A stretch of DNA of 64,000 nt from Cotesia glomerata (GCF_020080835.1 NC_058165.1:4315771-4379770); one strand, 5' to 3'; positions 9,520-22,673 are shown, counted from the stretch's first letter. The notes: generated by a model from the letters alone, not told the origin. A program made the numbers and translations.

Positions 9520-11655
9520 AACTAATGATATTTTTAAAGATATAAGCTAATCTTGATATTACACTCATCGAGACCTTTAATTTGAGTACCCACATGAATT
9601 TTTCATATATTTCATATATTTACGATATTTGTAATATATATAAAATATATAAAAAATTCATGTGGGTACTTAAATCGAAGGGCTAGATGAGTGTAATATC
9701 AAAATGAGCTTATATATTCGAAAATGTCATTAGTAAAGAAGATACTATGTAACTCTTTAATTATTGACATTTTTAAAGATATAAGCTTACTCCTGTATTA
9801 TACTTACAGAGACCTTTTATTTGAGTACCCACATCAATTTTTCATATATTTTATATATATGATATTTGTGAAATATATATAATATATCAAATATATGAAA
9901 AATTCATGTGGGTACTCAAATGAAAGGTCTTGATGAGTGGATTATCTAGATGAGCTTATATATTTGAAAATATCATTTTTGACAAGATACACTGCCATTC
10001 TGTAATTATTGACATTTTGAAAAATATAAGCTCATTCCAATGTCAAACTCATCGAGACCTTTCATTTGAGTACCCACATAAATTTTTTTTATATTTTATA
10101 TATATGATATTTGTGAAGTATATACGATATATTAAATATATGAAAAATTGATGTGAGTACTTAAATGAAAGGTCTTGAGTGGATTATCTAGATGAGCTTA
10201 TATCTTCGAAAATGTCATTATTTGAAAAGATACACTGCCATTCTTTAATTATTGACATTTTTAAAAATATAAGCTCATTTCGGTGTTACACTCATCGAGA
10301 CCTTCCATTTAAGTAGCCACATCAATTTTTCATATATTTTATATACTAGAATTTGAATTTGCGCGCGCAAGCGCGCGCCTGACTGTAGCCTTTGCATATA
10401 TTTTCATGCTTATGATATATTCGACCAATCACGTTACGAATAGTTTGATGCCACATACATTTCATCTCAATTTTATATTAGGACATGAATATTTGTAAAA
10501 TATATACAATATATCAAATATATGAAAGATTCATGTAGGTACTCAAATGAAAGGCCTCGGTGAGTGGATTATCTAGATGAGCTTATATCTTCAAAAATGT
10601 CATTATTTGACAAGATACAATGCTATTCTTTAATTATTGACATTTTTTAAAATATAAGCTCATTCCAATGTTCCACTTATCGAGACCTTGAATTTAAGTA
10701 CCCATATGAATTTTTTATATATTTCATATATTTTATATATTTATATTTGTAATATATATAAAATATATAAAAAAATTCATGTGGGTACTCAAACTAAAGG
10801 TCTCGATAAGTGTAATAATATCAAGATAAGCTTATATCTTTGAAAATATCATTATTTGACAAGAAACAATTCCATTTATTAATTATTGACATTTTTATAA
10901 GTATAAGCTAATTCTGGTGTTACACTCATCGAGACCTTTTATTTAAGTACCCCCATGAATTTTTTATATATATAATATATATTATAAATATCATAAATAT
11001 ATAAAATATATCAAATATATGAAAAATTCATATGGGTACTCAAATGAAAGGTCTTGACGAGTGGATTATTTAGATGAGCTTATATTTTCGAAAATGTCAT
11101 CATTTGAGAAGATACAATGCTATTCTTTAATTATTGACATTTTTTAAAAATATAAACTCATTTCGATATTCCTCTTATCGAGACTTTTCATTTGAGTACC
11201 CACATGAATTTTTTATATATTTCATATATTTTAATAAATATATGATTTTTGTAATATATATAAAATACATAAAAAAATTCATGTGGGTACTCAAATTAAA
11301 GGTCTTGATGAGTGTTATATTGGAATGAGCTTATATCTTCAAAAATGTCAATAATTAAGAAATAACATTTTATCTTGTAAAATAATGAAATTTTCGAAGA
11401 AATAAGCTTATCTCGATATTACACCTGTCGAGACCTTTCATTTGAATACCCACATGAATTTTTTTATGTATTTTATATATATTACATATATCATATATAT
11501 ATTAAAATATATGAAATATATGAAAAATTCATATGGGTATTCAAATGAAAGGTCTCAATGAGACCAATATCGAGATGAGCTTATATCTTTTAAAATATCA
11601 TTATTCAACAAGATACAATATCCTTTCTAAATTATTGACATTTTTAACGATACAA
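9520..11655. repeat. Tandem array of eight palindromic Helitron-type units
   Basis: Eight units of about 220 bp (near 9530, 9765, 10010, 10255, 10640, 10880, 11130 and 11380). Each has arms with ATAAGCTCATT, GAGACCTTTCATTTGAGTAC and CCCACAT around a TA-rich core, and each is followed by a TTATTGACATTTTTAAA spacer. They match the internal units of the Helitrons at 95-2122 and 53683-54997. Neither Helitron end (TC start, hairpin-CTAG) is visible here, so the array is either truncated or expanded on its own. Unit four carries the insertion at 10346-10483. Confidence 0.8.
10346..10483 (-). mobile_element. Mini-Helitron of a second family
   Basis: Read on the minus strand it ends with a GC hairpin (GCGCGCGCTTGCGCGCGC), 11 bases of spacer and CTAG, followed by T, the Helitron 3' signature. 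The 5' end is placed at TCCTAATATAAAATTGAG, but the preceding base is G, not A, so that border is less sure. It interrupts a palindromic unit. A relative lies at 33368-33511 and shares TATATTTTCATGCTTATGAT. Confidence 0.55.
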
Positions 11656-12854
11656 GTTTTATCGAAAAAGATAATCAATTTTCTGTATTAGCCAAAAAAA
11701 TAATACCAATCTACATAAAATAAATATAATTAAGAAGAAAAATGCACTTGTTTACAGTGTTTTGTCAATTCAGGTGCCCTTGAGGCCGTTAGTGTCTCTT
11801 AACAACTTCCATATATGTGTTCATACAAATGAGAAACCGGCTGGAAAGACACTTAACTCGATGAGATCGCACATGGTGCATGGTGGAAGACGAGGAAGAG
11901 AAGATGAGAAGAACTCCGATTGCTAGAGGCAGTGTTCCGATGACCTACTCTACGATTATCACTGTAGCTCGTAGACGTGTGGTGTACCTTTAGCTAAATA
12001 AGTTTTATTTACGGGCAAAGAGGAAAGAGAATAAAACTCTCAAAGCGAAAGCTTCTGTCTCTCCTCTCTTCTTTTTCTCTCTTTAATTCTGTGCGTGTAA
12101 AAATAATTCCGTTCTCACATCAACTTAGCTTCTCTTTCGCGAATTTACTTTACTACCCACCAGGTTTATTCTGATTGTAATTAACTGGTCGATAAAGACA
12201 CCAAATGTATCACAGGAATATTAAGTATTAATTTATAAAAACAAGTAAACTGACAGTAATTATTTTTTTAATTTATAAAAAAGTTTATCGGCTCTAATTA
12301 AGAGTTATTTCTTCTTCAATTTTTTCGGCTAATTTAAATTTATTTAAATGATATATTTTGATTAAAAAACATATCTGCCACTCGGAAGTGTACTGATAGC
12401 TTCGCAGTTGTAGCCTTGACCTAATATCAAGTGGAGGCACGTGCATTGAGATGTAGCAAAAGAGAAATGATCACATACATACATTCTTCAAGTTAAGTAA
12501 ATTAAATGTGAGTCCACAGTCAGGAAGTTTTATGATTAATTTTATTTACATTAATTTTTATTGAGAGCCATGTAATTTATAGAACTGTTTATTTTTATTA
12601 CTGATAGTAATAACTAATTATATTACACCACGCACACAGCGCGAAATGTTTCAGGTTGTGCTTTACTTTCAACTCGTTAAGGTTAAACTTTTCTTTCTAA
12701 TTTCAATTGCATTTATTATACCTATCGAATGTTAGTGTATAAATTTATTTACTGTGATTTAAATTAAATTTAATCGAAATTTTTTACTAGTCTCATAAAT
12801 AAGCTAAAGAATTTCAAAATTTGCTGGTCTTGTTAAATAAGCCGTCAAAAAATT
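11656..12854. other. Intergenic, no gene seen
   Basis: 11760-12150 has higher GC and pyrimidine-rich tracts (CTCTCCTCTCTTC near 12060) and may be regulatory or an untranslated exon. No frame reads as a protein I can support. Confidence 0.4.
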
Positions 12855-12880
12855 ACACTGATAGAAGGATTTATTAACTA
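12855..12880 (+). mobile_element. CACTGATA MITE end, 26-bp remnant
   Basis: TA followed by CACTGATAGAAGGATTT, cut after 26 bases by the element at 12881. The other end of the MITE is not found past 14728. Confidence 0.5.
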
Positions 12881-14728
12881 CACGGAGAGAAAAATATGGA
12901 AATCATTCCTATAATTTTAATGAAATGTTTTCCTATACCATTTTAGGAGCGATTACTTAAATTATGGGAATTGTACCCATAATTTTTGGGAAATGTTACT
13001 ATAATTATGGGAATGGTTCCTATAATTATAGGAACGATACCTATAATTATAACTGTAATATCGGTATGATTCCTATAATATATAGGAATAGTTCCCATAA
13101 TATATAGGAATAGTTTCTATAATATTATAGGAACCATTCCTATAATATTATGGGAACCATTCCCATAATACTATACTAATGATGCCTAATAATATTGAGA
13201 TATTTATCATTACAATTCAAGTTATTTGTGACTTCGATGACCACTTTGAATCATTTAAAATTATTAGTAATTTCGATAATTTTACTTGCTTCCCAATAAC
13301 ATCATTTGAAATATGTAAAATAAGTAATATTTTTCATATAAATAATATAAGTTACATACCCAAAAGGTGGATTTAATAAATATTCAACGTATGTATTGTG
13401 AATAAATAATTTGTTTTAAAAATAAAATGAAATTGTAAAAATAAACAATGAATTTCCATATCTACCTTGCTCCTCTAATTGTATAGTGAGAAAATATCCC
13501 TTTTATTAGAGGAACTTTAAAATTGCTACAATATTTTTTAATATTATCTAACACAATAATAACTGAGTTGGAATAAAGAATTTAATATTAAGTGCACACG
13601 TGAATAAAAATTATGAAAAAGAAATTTTTTCACTCTAGTGAAAGATCAATTTTTATTTACAAAAAAAAATTTATTAGCAAAAAAATATATAATAATTACT
13701 TTATATTTTGATGTGATTGCTTCATTATTATGAACATAAACATTTTTATATTATTATGTGCGTCATTCCCATCATATCATAGGAACCATTCCTATAATAT
13801 TATAGGAACCATTCCTTTAATAATATAGGGACCATTACTATAATATTATAGGCACCATTCCTTTAATAATATAGGGACCATTCCTATAATATTATAGGAA
13901 CCATTCCCATAATATATTGAAGCTATTCCATTATTGTATAGGAATGTTTCCAATAAACTATGGGTATGGTTCCCATAATGAGCATAGGATTGATACCTAT
14001 AATGATCATTTTATTATAGGATCCTATAAAATGATTAAAATGATTTTAAATACTTACTTTATTCTCAGAAGTGAACTATAACCTTAAATTTGTTTTATTT
14101 ATATGCATTTTTAAATAAAAAATAAATTTAATATCAATTTATTTGTATTAATTAAAGAATTGAGTCAATATAAATCAATTATAAATTAAGATTATTTATA
14201 AAATCATTCATGCGATTGTAAGTGGACTAAATCTAAATTTCAAGTAAGTAGTTATTTTTTAATGATTATTAAATCTAATTAATATTTAAAAGAAAAAGAA
14301 GATTAAAAACCTATAAATTAGCCCTTTCTCAGTAACTGAAAACAAATTTATTATAAGTTTGTTATGAATCTATACTAATATTATGAAAACGTAAAATTTG
14401 TAATAATAATTACTCGTGTAATATTAGAATCGGAATTCATTCACTGCAGTATCTAAATTGAACTACACCTTAATGTGAATTCTTTCATTTAAGTCTAATC
14501 CATTATTAATTCATACTAGAATTGAAAAATTATAATAATACCATTTTTTCTCCAAACTATTTTACGCTATTCTTAAGTTGGATTGATTTTGAAACAAATT
14601 CAGATTTGTGTCTAATTATAAATTTCATTATGAAAATCAAATTTAAGTTCATAATAAATTATAATTTTTTTTGCACGGGGAACCATTCCCATAATTTTTG
14701 GAAAGATTCCTATAAATTTCTCTCCGTG
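12881..14728. mobile_element. CACGGAGAGAAA TIR foldback element with phased internal repeats
   Basis: The ends CACGGAGAGAAA and TTTCTCTCCGTG are inverted repeats, and TA is duplicated on both sides (12879-12880, 14729-14730), as for Tc1/mariner-type MITEs. Near both termini are clusters of short units of the type GGAACCATTCCTATAATATTATA, at 12890-13170 and 13765-14010. The clusters are internally palindromic and mutually related. The middle is plain AT-rich sequence with no transposase. Confidence 0.7.
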
Positions 14729-14732
14729 TATT

Positions 14733-16630
14733 GGGGCATTCCATAGTGACTGGTGGGACATTTGACTCTGGAATTCCATCAATTATAAGCTATAGTTATG
14801 TGACTGAAACTTATACTATAGTAAAATTTATCTTATAATATAAAAAAATAACTAATTAACAACATCCCTTTGTCAAAAACCTCCATTACTTTTTAAATTT
14901 CTCGTAATTATCATTTGACTGAGTGTGACTGGTGGGACTAAGAAAAATCCTTCTCTCTTACCAAAGGTATACTTAAAGTCCAATTTCAGTTCGACCACTA
15001 AACTTTTAAAAAATACTTCCCTTTCAATACAAAATTAATCCTACAAACATTCAATATTATGAAGAATTAGACTGATTACCTACGTAGAAACAATTAAAAA
15101 AATTTTTTTTATTGTGACTGGTGGGACAGGCATTTGTGACTGGTGGGACAAGTACAATATGTCTACATCAAGTTGTTTATTAAAAAGATTTTTATATTAT
15201 TTAAACCTTAGAAACATCATTGTTCATATATTTAACTATAAATTATTCAGGATAATTAAAAAAAACTCATTAAAAAACACAAATAAAGGATTTAGCATGC
15301 TGACAACACGATCTTGATAAACTTAGGTGTTAATTAATAACGAACATAAAAAAATTTGTTCTTAAATCTATTAAAACAACATTCGACTGGGATACAAGTT
15401 AGTACGGCTGAAAAGTTACTAGGAGAGAAAAATCGATTTTCTTATTGATTAAAAAAAAAATTTTCTTTACAAATTAGTAAAATATAAACTTTTAATAATA
15501 AATTAGGACTAAATTAGAATGAATTGAAGAAATTTTTAAATTATTAGCTATAATTATGTGACTGAAACTTATACTATAGTAAAATTTATCTTATAATATA
15601 GAAGAATTACTAATTAACAATATCCCTTTGTCAAAAACCTCGATTACTTTTTAAGTTTCTCGTAATTATCATTTGACTGAGTGTAACTGGTGGGACTAAG
15701 AACAAATCCTTCTCTCTTACCAAGGTATACTTATAGTCCAATTTCAGTTCGACCACTAAACTTTTAAAAAATACTTCCCTCTCAATACTAAATTTATCCT
15801 ACAAACATTGAATATTATGAAGAATTAGACTGATTATCTACGTAGAAACAATTAAAAAAATTTGTTTTTATTGTGACTGATGGGACAAGTACAAAATGTC
15901 TACATCAAGTTGTTTATTAAAAAGACTTTTATATTATTTCAACCTTACAAACATTGTTGTTTATACATTTAACTATGAATTATTTAGGATAATTAAAAAA
16001 AACTAATTAAAAAACACAAATAACGGTTTTAGCATACTGATAACACGATCTTGATAAACTTAGGTGTTAATTAACAACGAACATAAAAAAATTTGTTCTT
16101 AAAACTATAATAATAAATATGTTAGTTAATAATAAAATAAAATGAATTTAACCGGTGACGTTAGCCGAGTCGTCTAAGGCGCATGGCCTATAGAGAACTC
16201 GGACTAACTTACCGGCCAGGCGTGGGTTCGAATCCCAAGCTGGTCTTAGAAACCAACTTGGTTGATATTCGGCCCTTGCCGCGTAGGTTAAGATTTACAC
16301 AACCCAAAAAGACCCAACGTACCACTCCCAACAGTTAAAAGTCGGCGATATGACCACAGCAGTTAAAACCGACTCTAAATAATAATGAATAAAAAAAAAA
16401 AAAAAAATGAATTTGTTCTTAAAATTATTAAAACAACATTTAACCCGGATACAAATTAGTACGGCTGAAAAGTTATTAAGAGAGAAAAATCGATTTTCTT
16501 AGTGATTAAAAAAAATTTTCTTTACAAATTAGTAAAATATAAACTTTTAATAATAAATTAGGACTAAATTAGAATTAATTAGAGAGATTATAAAATTTTA
16601 GTCATTTTCCCATTTCGCATGGAATGTCCC
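14733..16630 (+). mobile_element. GGGGCATTCC TIR element with internal tandem duplication
   Basis: The left end is GGGGCATTCCATAG and the right end is GCATGGAATGTCCC. The inside is duplicated: TTATGTGACTGAAACTTATACT occurs near 14797 and again near 15554, and the following GTGGGACTAAGAA and GTCTACATCAAGTTG segments repeat in the same order with a period of about 760 bases. A SINE (16150-16403) has inserted into the second copy. No protein can be supported. Confidence 0.6.
16150..16403 (+). mobile_element. tRNA-derived SINE with poly(A) tail and target duplication
   Basis: The head (about 16160-16247) resembles a class II tRNA: box A-like TTAGCCGAGTCGTCTAAGG and box B GGGTTCGAATCCC. It is followed by a tRNA-unrelated body with CCCTTGCCGCGTAGG and a tail of A residues. 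AAATGAATTT flanks the insertion (16140-16149 and 16404-16413). RNA polymerase III would transcribe such an element from boxes A and B. Mobilisation would need a LINE partner, which cannot be identified here. Confidence 0.8.
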
Positions 16631-18009
16631 TATAATTTTCCAGCTTAAAAAATTATAAAATTTATCAGATGTCTCTTAATTTCAGTATCACAAAAAATTT
16701 TTTTTCAACAAGAAAGTTTCTGTGAGAAAATTTTGAATTACTTCAATTAAAAATTAAAATTGTTCAAAATTTCCAACAAATTCATGTCTTGTCACAACAA
16801 CGCTCATTTTTTTCAAAATAATGACTAAAATAAAAGACTATTATTTCTACAAAAACATATTTTCGACATTACAAACAAAATTTACAGCCTAATCTACAAA
16901 TTTTAGTTTTAAATTGCACATACGTGCTAATTTTTTTGTTTAAATAAAAAATGCCGCAAAATATTTGAATTAAAAATTTCGCTCAATTTTTAAAAAAATT
17001 TTTCTCATAAAAATCTTTAAAATTTACACCGTCTTATTTTTTAACAAAATTAAATTTTTCTCTTCGTTAAATTAAAAAAGTAATGAATAAATTTTTCTAA
17101 ATTTATATATACTAAAAAATAAATTAAATTAAATTAAAACACGCCAGTAAATGTAAGTATAATTAAGTGTGACAGATAATAGTGATTTACAAGCTTATTT
17201 ATTTTATTATAACTATAACATAAATATAATAAATAGAAAGACTATAGGAGTGATTGTTCGAGTTCTCATTGAGTTTATCAGTCGTTGTTCCCAGCCGACG
17301 TAATTTCTTCAAGCACCAGGCAAAGTCATGTGGACCTTGTGAACAGTCAAAGTCGTGGCCTACTTCACTTCCTGGCTTTGGAACTTTCTCCTCTTAGCAA
17401 CACAGCAACACAGCAACATACGGCATTTGCAAAATGCTCAACACACTCAATTCGATGTAATGTTACTGTACACTGAGTACACTGAGCGCGTCAACCCGTC
17501 ACAATTTTTCTCACTGAACACGATATACTTTACTTAACGATATTAAATCATGTCCACTTTGTTTTTATGTTAGCTCCATCAACAATGCAAGTATTCTATA
17601 TATGTCTGCTGGTATTTAGAGGATAAAAAATTTCTAATCGTCATTCACACAGAATCGAATCTGGGTTCTTATAAATCTTTTTTCTTAACCGTATTTTTTA
17701 CAAGTGAAATTGTCAGATTAAAAAACTTTTGACACATATTTCATGTAAATTTACAATGTAAGACACTTTTTTAGAATTCCTATTGTTTGATCATTTTTAT
17801 TCACGTTGCATAGAAAAGATTTTAACTTTTTGTTTAATATATAACTTGTAAAACTAACGAGAAAGTATTTTCTTGATAAATTTTGTGGATATTGAATCAA
17901 TTTTAATGAATTTCTAACTACAGTGATTTTTTATTTATAAAAAAATCCTAAATCATTGGGTCAGTAGACCAGGCTATTGTAAGAAGATAATTTCTTAAGG
18001 ACGTTTGTG
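16631..18009. other. Intergenic, possible untranslated exon near 17230-17540
   Basis: 16631-17230 is simple AT-rich DNA. 17230-17540 is distinctly less AT-rich, with TTATCAGTCGTT (about 17275-17286) resembling an arthropod initiator. Two overlapping short frames run through it; neither matches anything I know and no splice junction is convincing. Confidence 0.3.
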
Positions 18010-18721
18010 AAGGATTTGTTTATATTTAATGAGCTTTATTAACTGTTAATAAATGATTTTTAACATTATAGGATTTAATAAATATTTATTAACAGTTAAT
18101 AAATTATTTATTAAATACCATTTATTAAATGTTAATAAATATTTGTTAATAGTTAAAAAATATTTATTAACAGTTAATAAGTAATTTATTAAGTACAATT
18201 TATTAACTGTTAATAAATATTTATTAATAGTTAATGAATATTTGTTAACTGTTAACAAATATTTATTTAAAATAAAAAGCAAAAATAGCAATTTTCTTTT
18301 GACACTTTTTATAACTCTTCAGATGGAATACATGATAATAATAAAATTCACTAAATAAATTAACGTTTTTAATATTTAAAAATATAAAAGATATTTATGA
18401 GCTGTGATAGAATTTGGTATTTTACAATAAACGTTATTATAATGTATAATAATTAATGCAAATAATTCATAAAGATTATTTTTGTTTATAAGCAATCTTG
18501 ATATCATAATATGACATTGCAAGCGAAACAAATTCACTCAACAAAATATTTATTAACTGCTAATAAATATTTGTTAACTATTAATAAATACTTATTAACT
18601 ATTAATAAATGTATTTTCCTGCCAAATAAATATTTATTGAATGTTAAAAAATATTTATTAAAATTTAATAAATTAAATAATTGTTTTCAAATAAATTAAA
18701 TTAATAAATCCTTTTATTAGA
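18010..18721. mobile_element. Long TTAATAAATA-type CACTGATA-family MITE
   Basis: The start (AAGGATTTGTTTATATTTAATGAG) and end (AATAAATCCTTTTATTAG) are inverted and match the family termini, but the CACTGATAG cap is eroded. Both arms are runs of TTAATAAATATT and related steps about 12 bases apart. The middle (about 18270-18520) is unique and matches 58750-59010 and 59470-59720 almost base for base. Confidence 0.65.
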
Positions 18722-19080
18722 GCAGTAGAAAAAAAATTATATTCTTAAGTTTTGATAATTTACCCCAATTTTCCCGCAAAAAATAAATAATATTTTTTAA
18801 CGACAATTGAAAATTTGTTTCATTTAATTTGAATGCAATTAAAAAAAGAAGACAATATATTAGGGACAATATATTAGGGTCCCAAAAACTTGACATTTTC
18901 TTAAGTACCCTATTTTCACCCTCCTGTCCTGTATTATAACTGTTTAATACAATTTAATGTGACAAGATCGGGAATTTGATTTTAAAGCCAAAATAGAGCA
19001 TACTCTTCGTGCATTTACGCTTAAGGACGTTCATGCGCAAATATAGTAGATAAAAATTAATATTTTTAAGTTTTGACAAG
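18722..19080. other. Intergenic, no gene seen
   Basis: AT-rich with one small duplication (GACAATATATTAGGG twice, near 18852-18882). Nothing coding. Confidence 0.5.
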
Positions 19081-20132
19081 TTTACTCGTCTACATATCTT
19101 CCCTAAAAAATTAAAAACTCTTTATCGATAATTTAAAAAAGTTATTTACGATTAAAAAATAAAGTTTTAACATAGAGCTATATGAGAGAATACCCTTTTT
19201 TATATTTAAAATTATAATACTTATATTATTAAAGTAGATACCATAATAAATAATTTTTTAAAATATTATCCGAACAATGCAGTTTAATTAATTGCATTAA
19301 AAAACAATGGTGTTATCGACTGTTTTAATTAATTATTTATTATTTTATTTGGTATAATTAAAATTATTTTAGTTGATTTTTGGCCATACTGAAAACAACC
19401 ACCTTTATATAGCTGGTTGCATCGTTAGAAATTACTGAATTGTCTAATTTAATAAACAATAAAGATGGACGTTAAATCAACGACTAATTTATATTTAGTG
19501 ATTTTTTAAAATAGATCCCTAAAAAATATTCCAGGTAAATAAAAAGAAAATTATAAATCATCATAAAAAATTATTGATATACTTTAAAATTTTTCTTAAG
19601 ACCCCAGTTTACTCGTGTACATATCTTCCTTAAAAAATTAAAAACTCTCTATCGATAATTTAAAAAAGTTATTTACGATTAAAAAATAAAGTTTTAACAT
19701 AGAGCTATATGAGAGAATACCCTTTTTTATATTTAAAATTATAATACTTATATTATTAAAGTAGATACCATAATAAATAATTTTTTAAAATATTATCCGA
19801 ACAATGCAGTTTAATTAATTGCATTAAAAAACAATGGTGTTATCGACTGTTTTAATTAATTATTTATTATTTTATTTGGTATAATTAAAATTATTTTAGT
19901 TGATTTTTGGCCATACTGAAAACAACCACCTTTATATAGCTGGTTGCATCGTTAGAAATTACTGAATTGTCTAATTTAATAAACAATAAAGATGGACGTT
20001 AAATCAACGACTAATTTATATTTAGTGATTTTTTAAAATAGATCCCTAAAAAATATTCCAGGTAAATAAAAAGAAAATTATATATCATTATAAGATTATT
20101 GATATACTTTAAAATTTTTCTCAAGACCCCAA
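19081..20132 (+). repeat. 527-bp direct tandem duplication
   Basis: 19081-19607 and 19608-20132 are nearly identical over their whole length (for example TTGGCCATACTGAAAACAAC near 19380 and 19907). Only a few substitutions and small indels separate them (CTCGTCTAC against CTCGTGTAC). That indicates a recent event or an assembly duplication. No open frame is shared. Confidence 0.85.
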
Positions 20133-20226
20133 TAAATTTCATTTAAAGTTAGTACTCATTTGACTTTAGCGTAGCGCATTATATTTTACAATCGATATTT
20201 TCGATTATTAATTATTATTGTTTGTG

Positions 20227-20498
20227 CACTGATAGAAGGATTTATTTGTATTAAAAAAATATTTGTTAATAGTTAACAAATCATTTATTAGAGACCATTT
20301 TTTAGTATCAAACAAATATTTCTTAGTATTTAAAATGATTTGTTTGTATTTAATAAATCAGATATTCATTTATTAAATATTAATAAATCTTTTTAAATAC
20401 TAAGAAATATTTGTTAAGGACTAAAAAGTGGTCTCTAATAAATGATTTGTTAAATATTAACAAATATTTTTAACTATAAACAAATCCTTCTATCAGTG
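20227..20498. mobile_element. Complete CACTGATA-family foldback MITE
   Basis: The ends are CACTGATAGAAGGATTT and AAATCCTTCTATCAGTG. It is palindromic over nearly its full 272 bp, with AATATTTGTTAA steps in both arms. It is the tidiest copy in the window and close in sequence to the one at 514-784. Confidence 0.8.
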
Positions 20499-21918
20499 TG
20501 TAATATTCGATATGAATTATTTACTAAAAAATTTGTATTTAAAAAACAATTTAAAACGTTCTTTTATGAAGAGGTCAGTGGAACACGAAAGGAACTTTTT
20601 TAAATTTACTCGTATATTATAAACACAAATTTAAACAAGATCATAAAAAAATAATTTAGCAATCTTCAAATATTTAATACCTGTCGGCAGAAATAGTGAT
20701 CATTATTATTAAGTCTTTACCCAAGAAACTCCGTAGAAAATTTTTCCTTGTACTTGTTGCGTAAAAAAAGTTCAGGTTTTAATTTTTCGTGTTTAATGTT
20801 TTTCAACATGTTTGTGTGGTTTATTTTTTTTTCAACAAAATATGTATGATATTTAATTAAGTATACATTTATGTGCATCAGTTACATAAATATATATTTT
20901 TTTTTAATTTTATACTTATAAATAATTAAATTAATTTTTAAAAAATAATTATTAAAGAATATTTACGATAAACATAAATTTTGTGTGAAGAACTACTTTT
21001 AATCTTCCGAAAAAAATTGAGGGGAGTTAATTTAGTTAATTGAACGTAACTATGGTATAGTTAGTACTTATAGAAAGGTAGAAATATTTATTTAATTTTA
21101 ATGGAGTGAAAAGATTTTGCTAGATGATAATAAATTATAGATCTAAGCTTATATTATTAAAAAATATTTTCAATTTTAATTCTAATCTTAATCTGATCTT
21201 GATCAAAAAATTTTTAATGAACAAATATGACTTTAATTGTAATGAATGAGTTTTGGAATAAAAATAAACTAATGAAAGAAAATAAATGTGTTAAAGCAAA
21301 TAAGAAGGGTGGAGTAATAAAATTCCCGAACTCATTACTCGCGACGTGCAACGAGAAGTATTTGGAACGTTCCATTGGCCGAGTCTCTGGTGTCCGTATG
21401 CTCATGCATTTATGCCGCGAGCTATAAACCATGAATGTGTATGTTACTGGTTCGATAATTTACAACTTGTAATGTATATAAGATGTAAGATGTAGTAAAT
21501 AAAATATATCTCGAGTAATTTATATCGGAATAATTTAATACAATTTAATTATAACTCAATACCGTCAAATAATTCAATCTAAAAAGCGTCTCGAATATTA
21601 ATTGAAAATAAACTTGGGAAGAATTTTTTTTTTCTAAAAAGAATTTAATGTAACTTTCTAAGAAAAAAAAGTAAGCCATTCGGCTCCGCCCGAGATGGAA
21701 GGTAGATTTCAATTTTTTGTAATTATAAATAATTATAAAAAAAATTTGTCGAATAATTATTACTTAAACTTTTATTAATGAAAGTATAGTTTCTTTTAAT
21801 TATTTTCAAATCGAACCATCATATGTTTTCATATTTTTTGTTATTTTCACAATTTTTATAATTTTTAAAATCACAATTTTTATAATTTTTGTAATTTTAA
21901 TAATTTTTTTGTGGTGAA
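20499..21918. other. Intergenic, no gene supported
   Basis: AT-rich throughout, except 21300-21430, which has higher GC and is open on both strands (about 70 codons each). No start context, splice site or similarity favours either strand. Confidence 0.4.
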
Positions 21919-22570
21919 TAACTTCGATAAAATAACTAATAATTGTCAAAAAGTTAACGTTGTATACGTCAAATTAAAAGTAATTTTGTAAGCTTTCACA
22001 TGAATTTATCAAAAATCAGCTATCTTTTTGCTATTAAAAGTTATACATAAATAAAGTCACCGGAAACGTAATTTTTACTATTTTGATCATTTTGAAGAGC
22101 TACTATTTCTAAACTAAACGAAGGATTTCGCTCATTTTAATGCTCATGCAAGCTAATTGTGTAAAGAATTTGCATACTAAATTTCATTAGGATCTGTTGA
22201 GAATTTTCAACATAATAACATTCATAAGTCGGTTGCACTACACATTGCCTGAAAATGGTTCAATAGAACTCTTAACTTTGATAAAATAACTAAAAATGGT
22301 CAAAATGTCAATGTTATATACGTCAAATTAAAGGTAATTTTATGAGCTTTCACATGAATTTGTCACAAATTAGGTATCTCTTTTCAATCAAAAGTTATAC
22401 ATCAATGAAGTCACCGAACACGTGATTTTCACTATTTTGATAATTTTAAAGAGCTGCCATTTCTAAACTTATTGATGGATTTCACTCATCTTCGAACTCA
22501 TCCAAGGTTATTATCTATAGAATATGTGTAACAAATTTCATCTAGATCTGTCAAGAACTGTAGACACAAT
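21919..22570 (+). repeat. Diverged tandem duplication, period about 355 bp
   Basis: Two copies (about 21919-22220 and 22272-22570) share phrases such as TACGTCAAATTAAA, AGCTTTCACATGAATTT and AAAGTTATACAT in the same order. They differ at many positions, so the duplication is much older than that at 19081. Function unknown. Confidence 0.65.
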
Positions 22571-22591
22571 CGCGGCAACATCCTGCGTTAT

Positions 22592-22593
22592 AT

Positions 22594-22669
<76 letters not shown>
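22592..22669. repeat. (TA)n microsatellite
   Basis: Nearly uninterrupted TA dinucleotides. Similar tracts lie at about 930-987, 36453-36545, 41098-41168, 42812-42874 and 53873-53910. Confidence 0.95.

Positions 22670-22673
<4 letters not shown>

Noticed and set aside
9520..11655. Array of independent MITE insertions
   Set aside because: Units follow each other with a conserved spacer and period, and the same units lie between Helitron ends elsewhere, so tandem expansion fits better than repeated insertion.
13765..14010. CRISPR-like array of short repeats
   Set aside because: The repeats are palindromic, vary from unit to unit and lack unique spacers; the context is a eukaryotic TIR element.
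17285..17537. Two overlapping 60-codon frames
   Set aside because: Balanced composition but no family and no splice junction; more likely an untranslated or regulatory stretch.
18046..18291. Open frame rich in NKYLLTVNKYLL-like repeats (also near 18511, 58625, 58961, 59336, 59672)
   Set aside because: It is only the translation of TTAATAAATATT steps in MITE arms; it occurs on both strands and the product is an artefact of the repeat.
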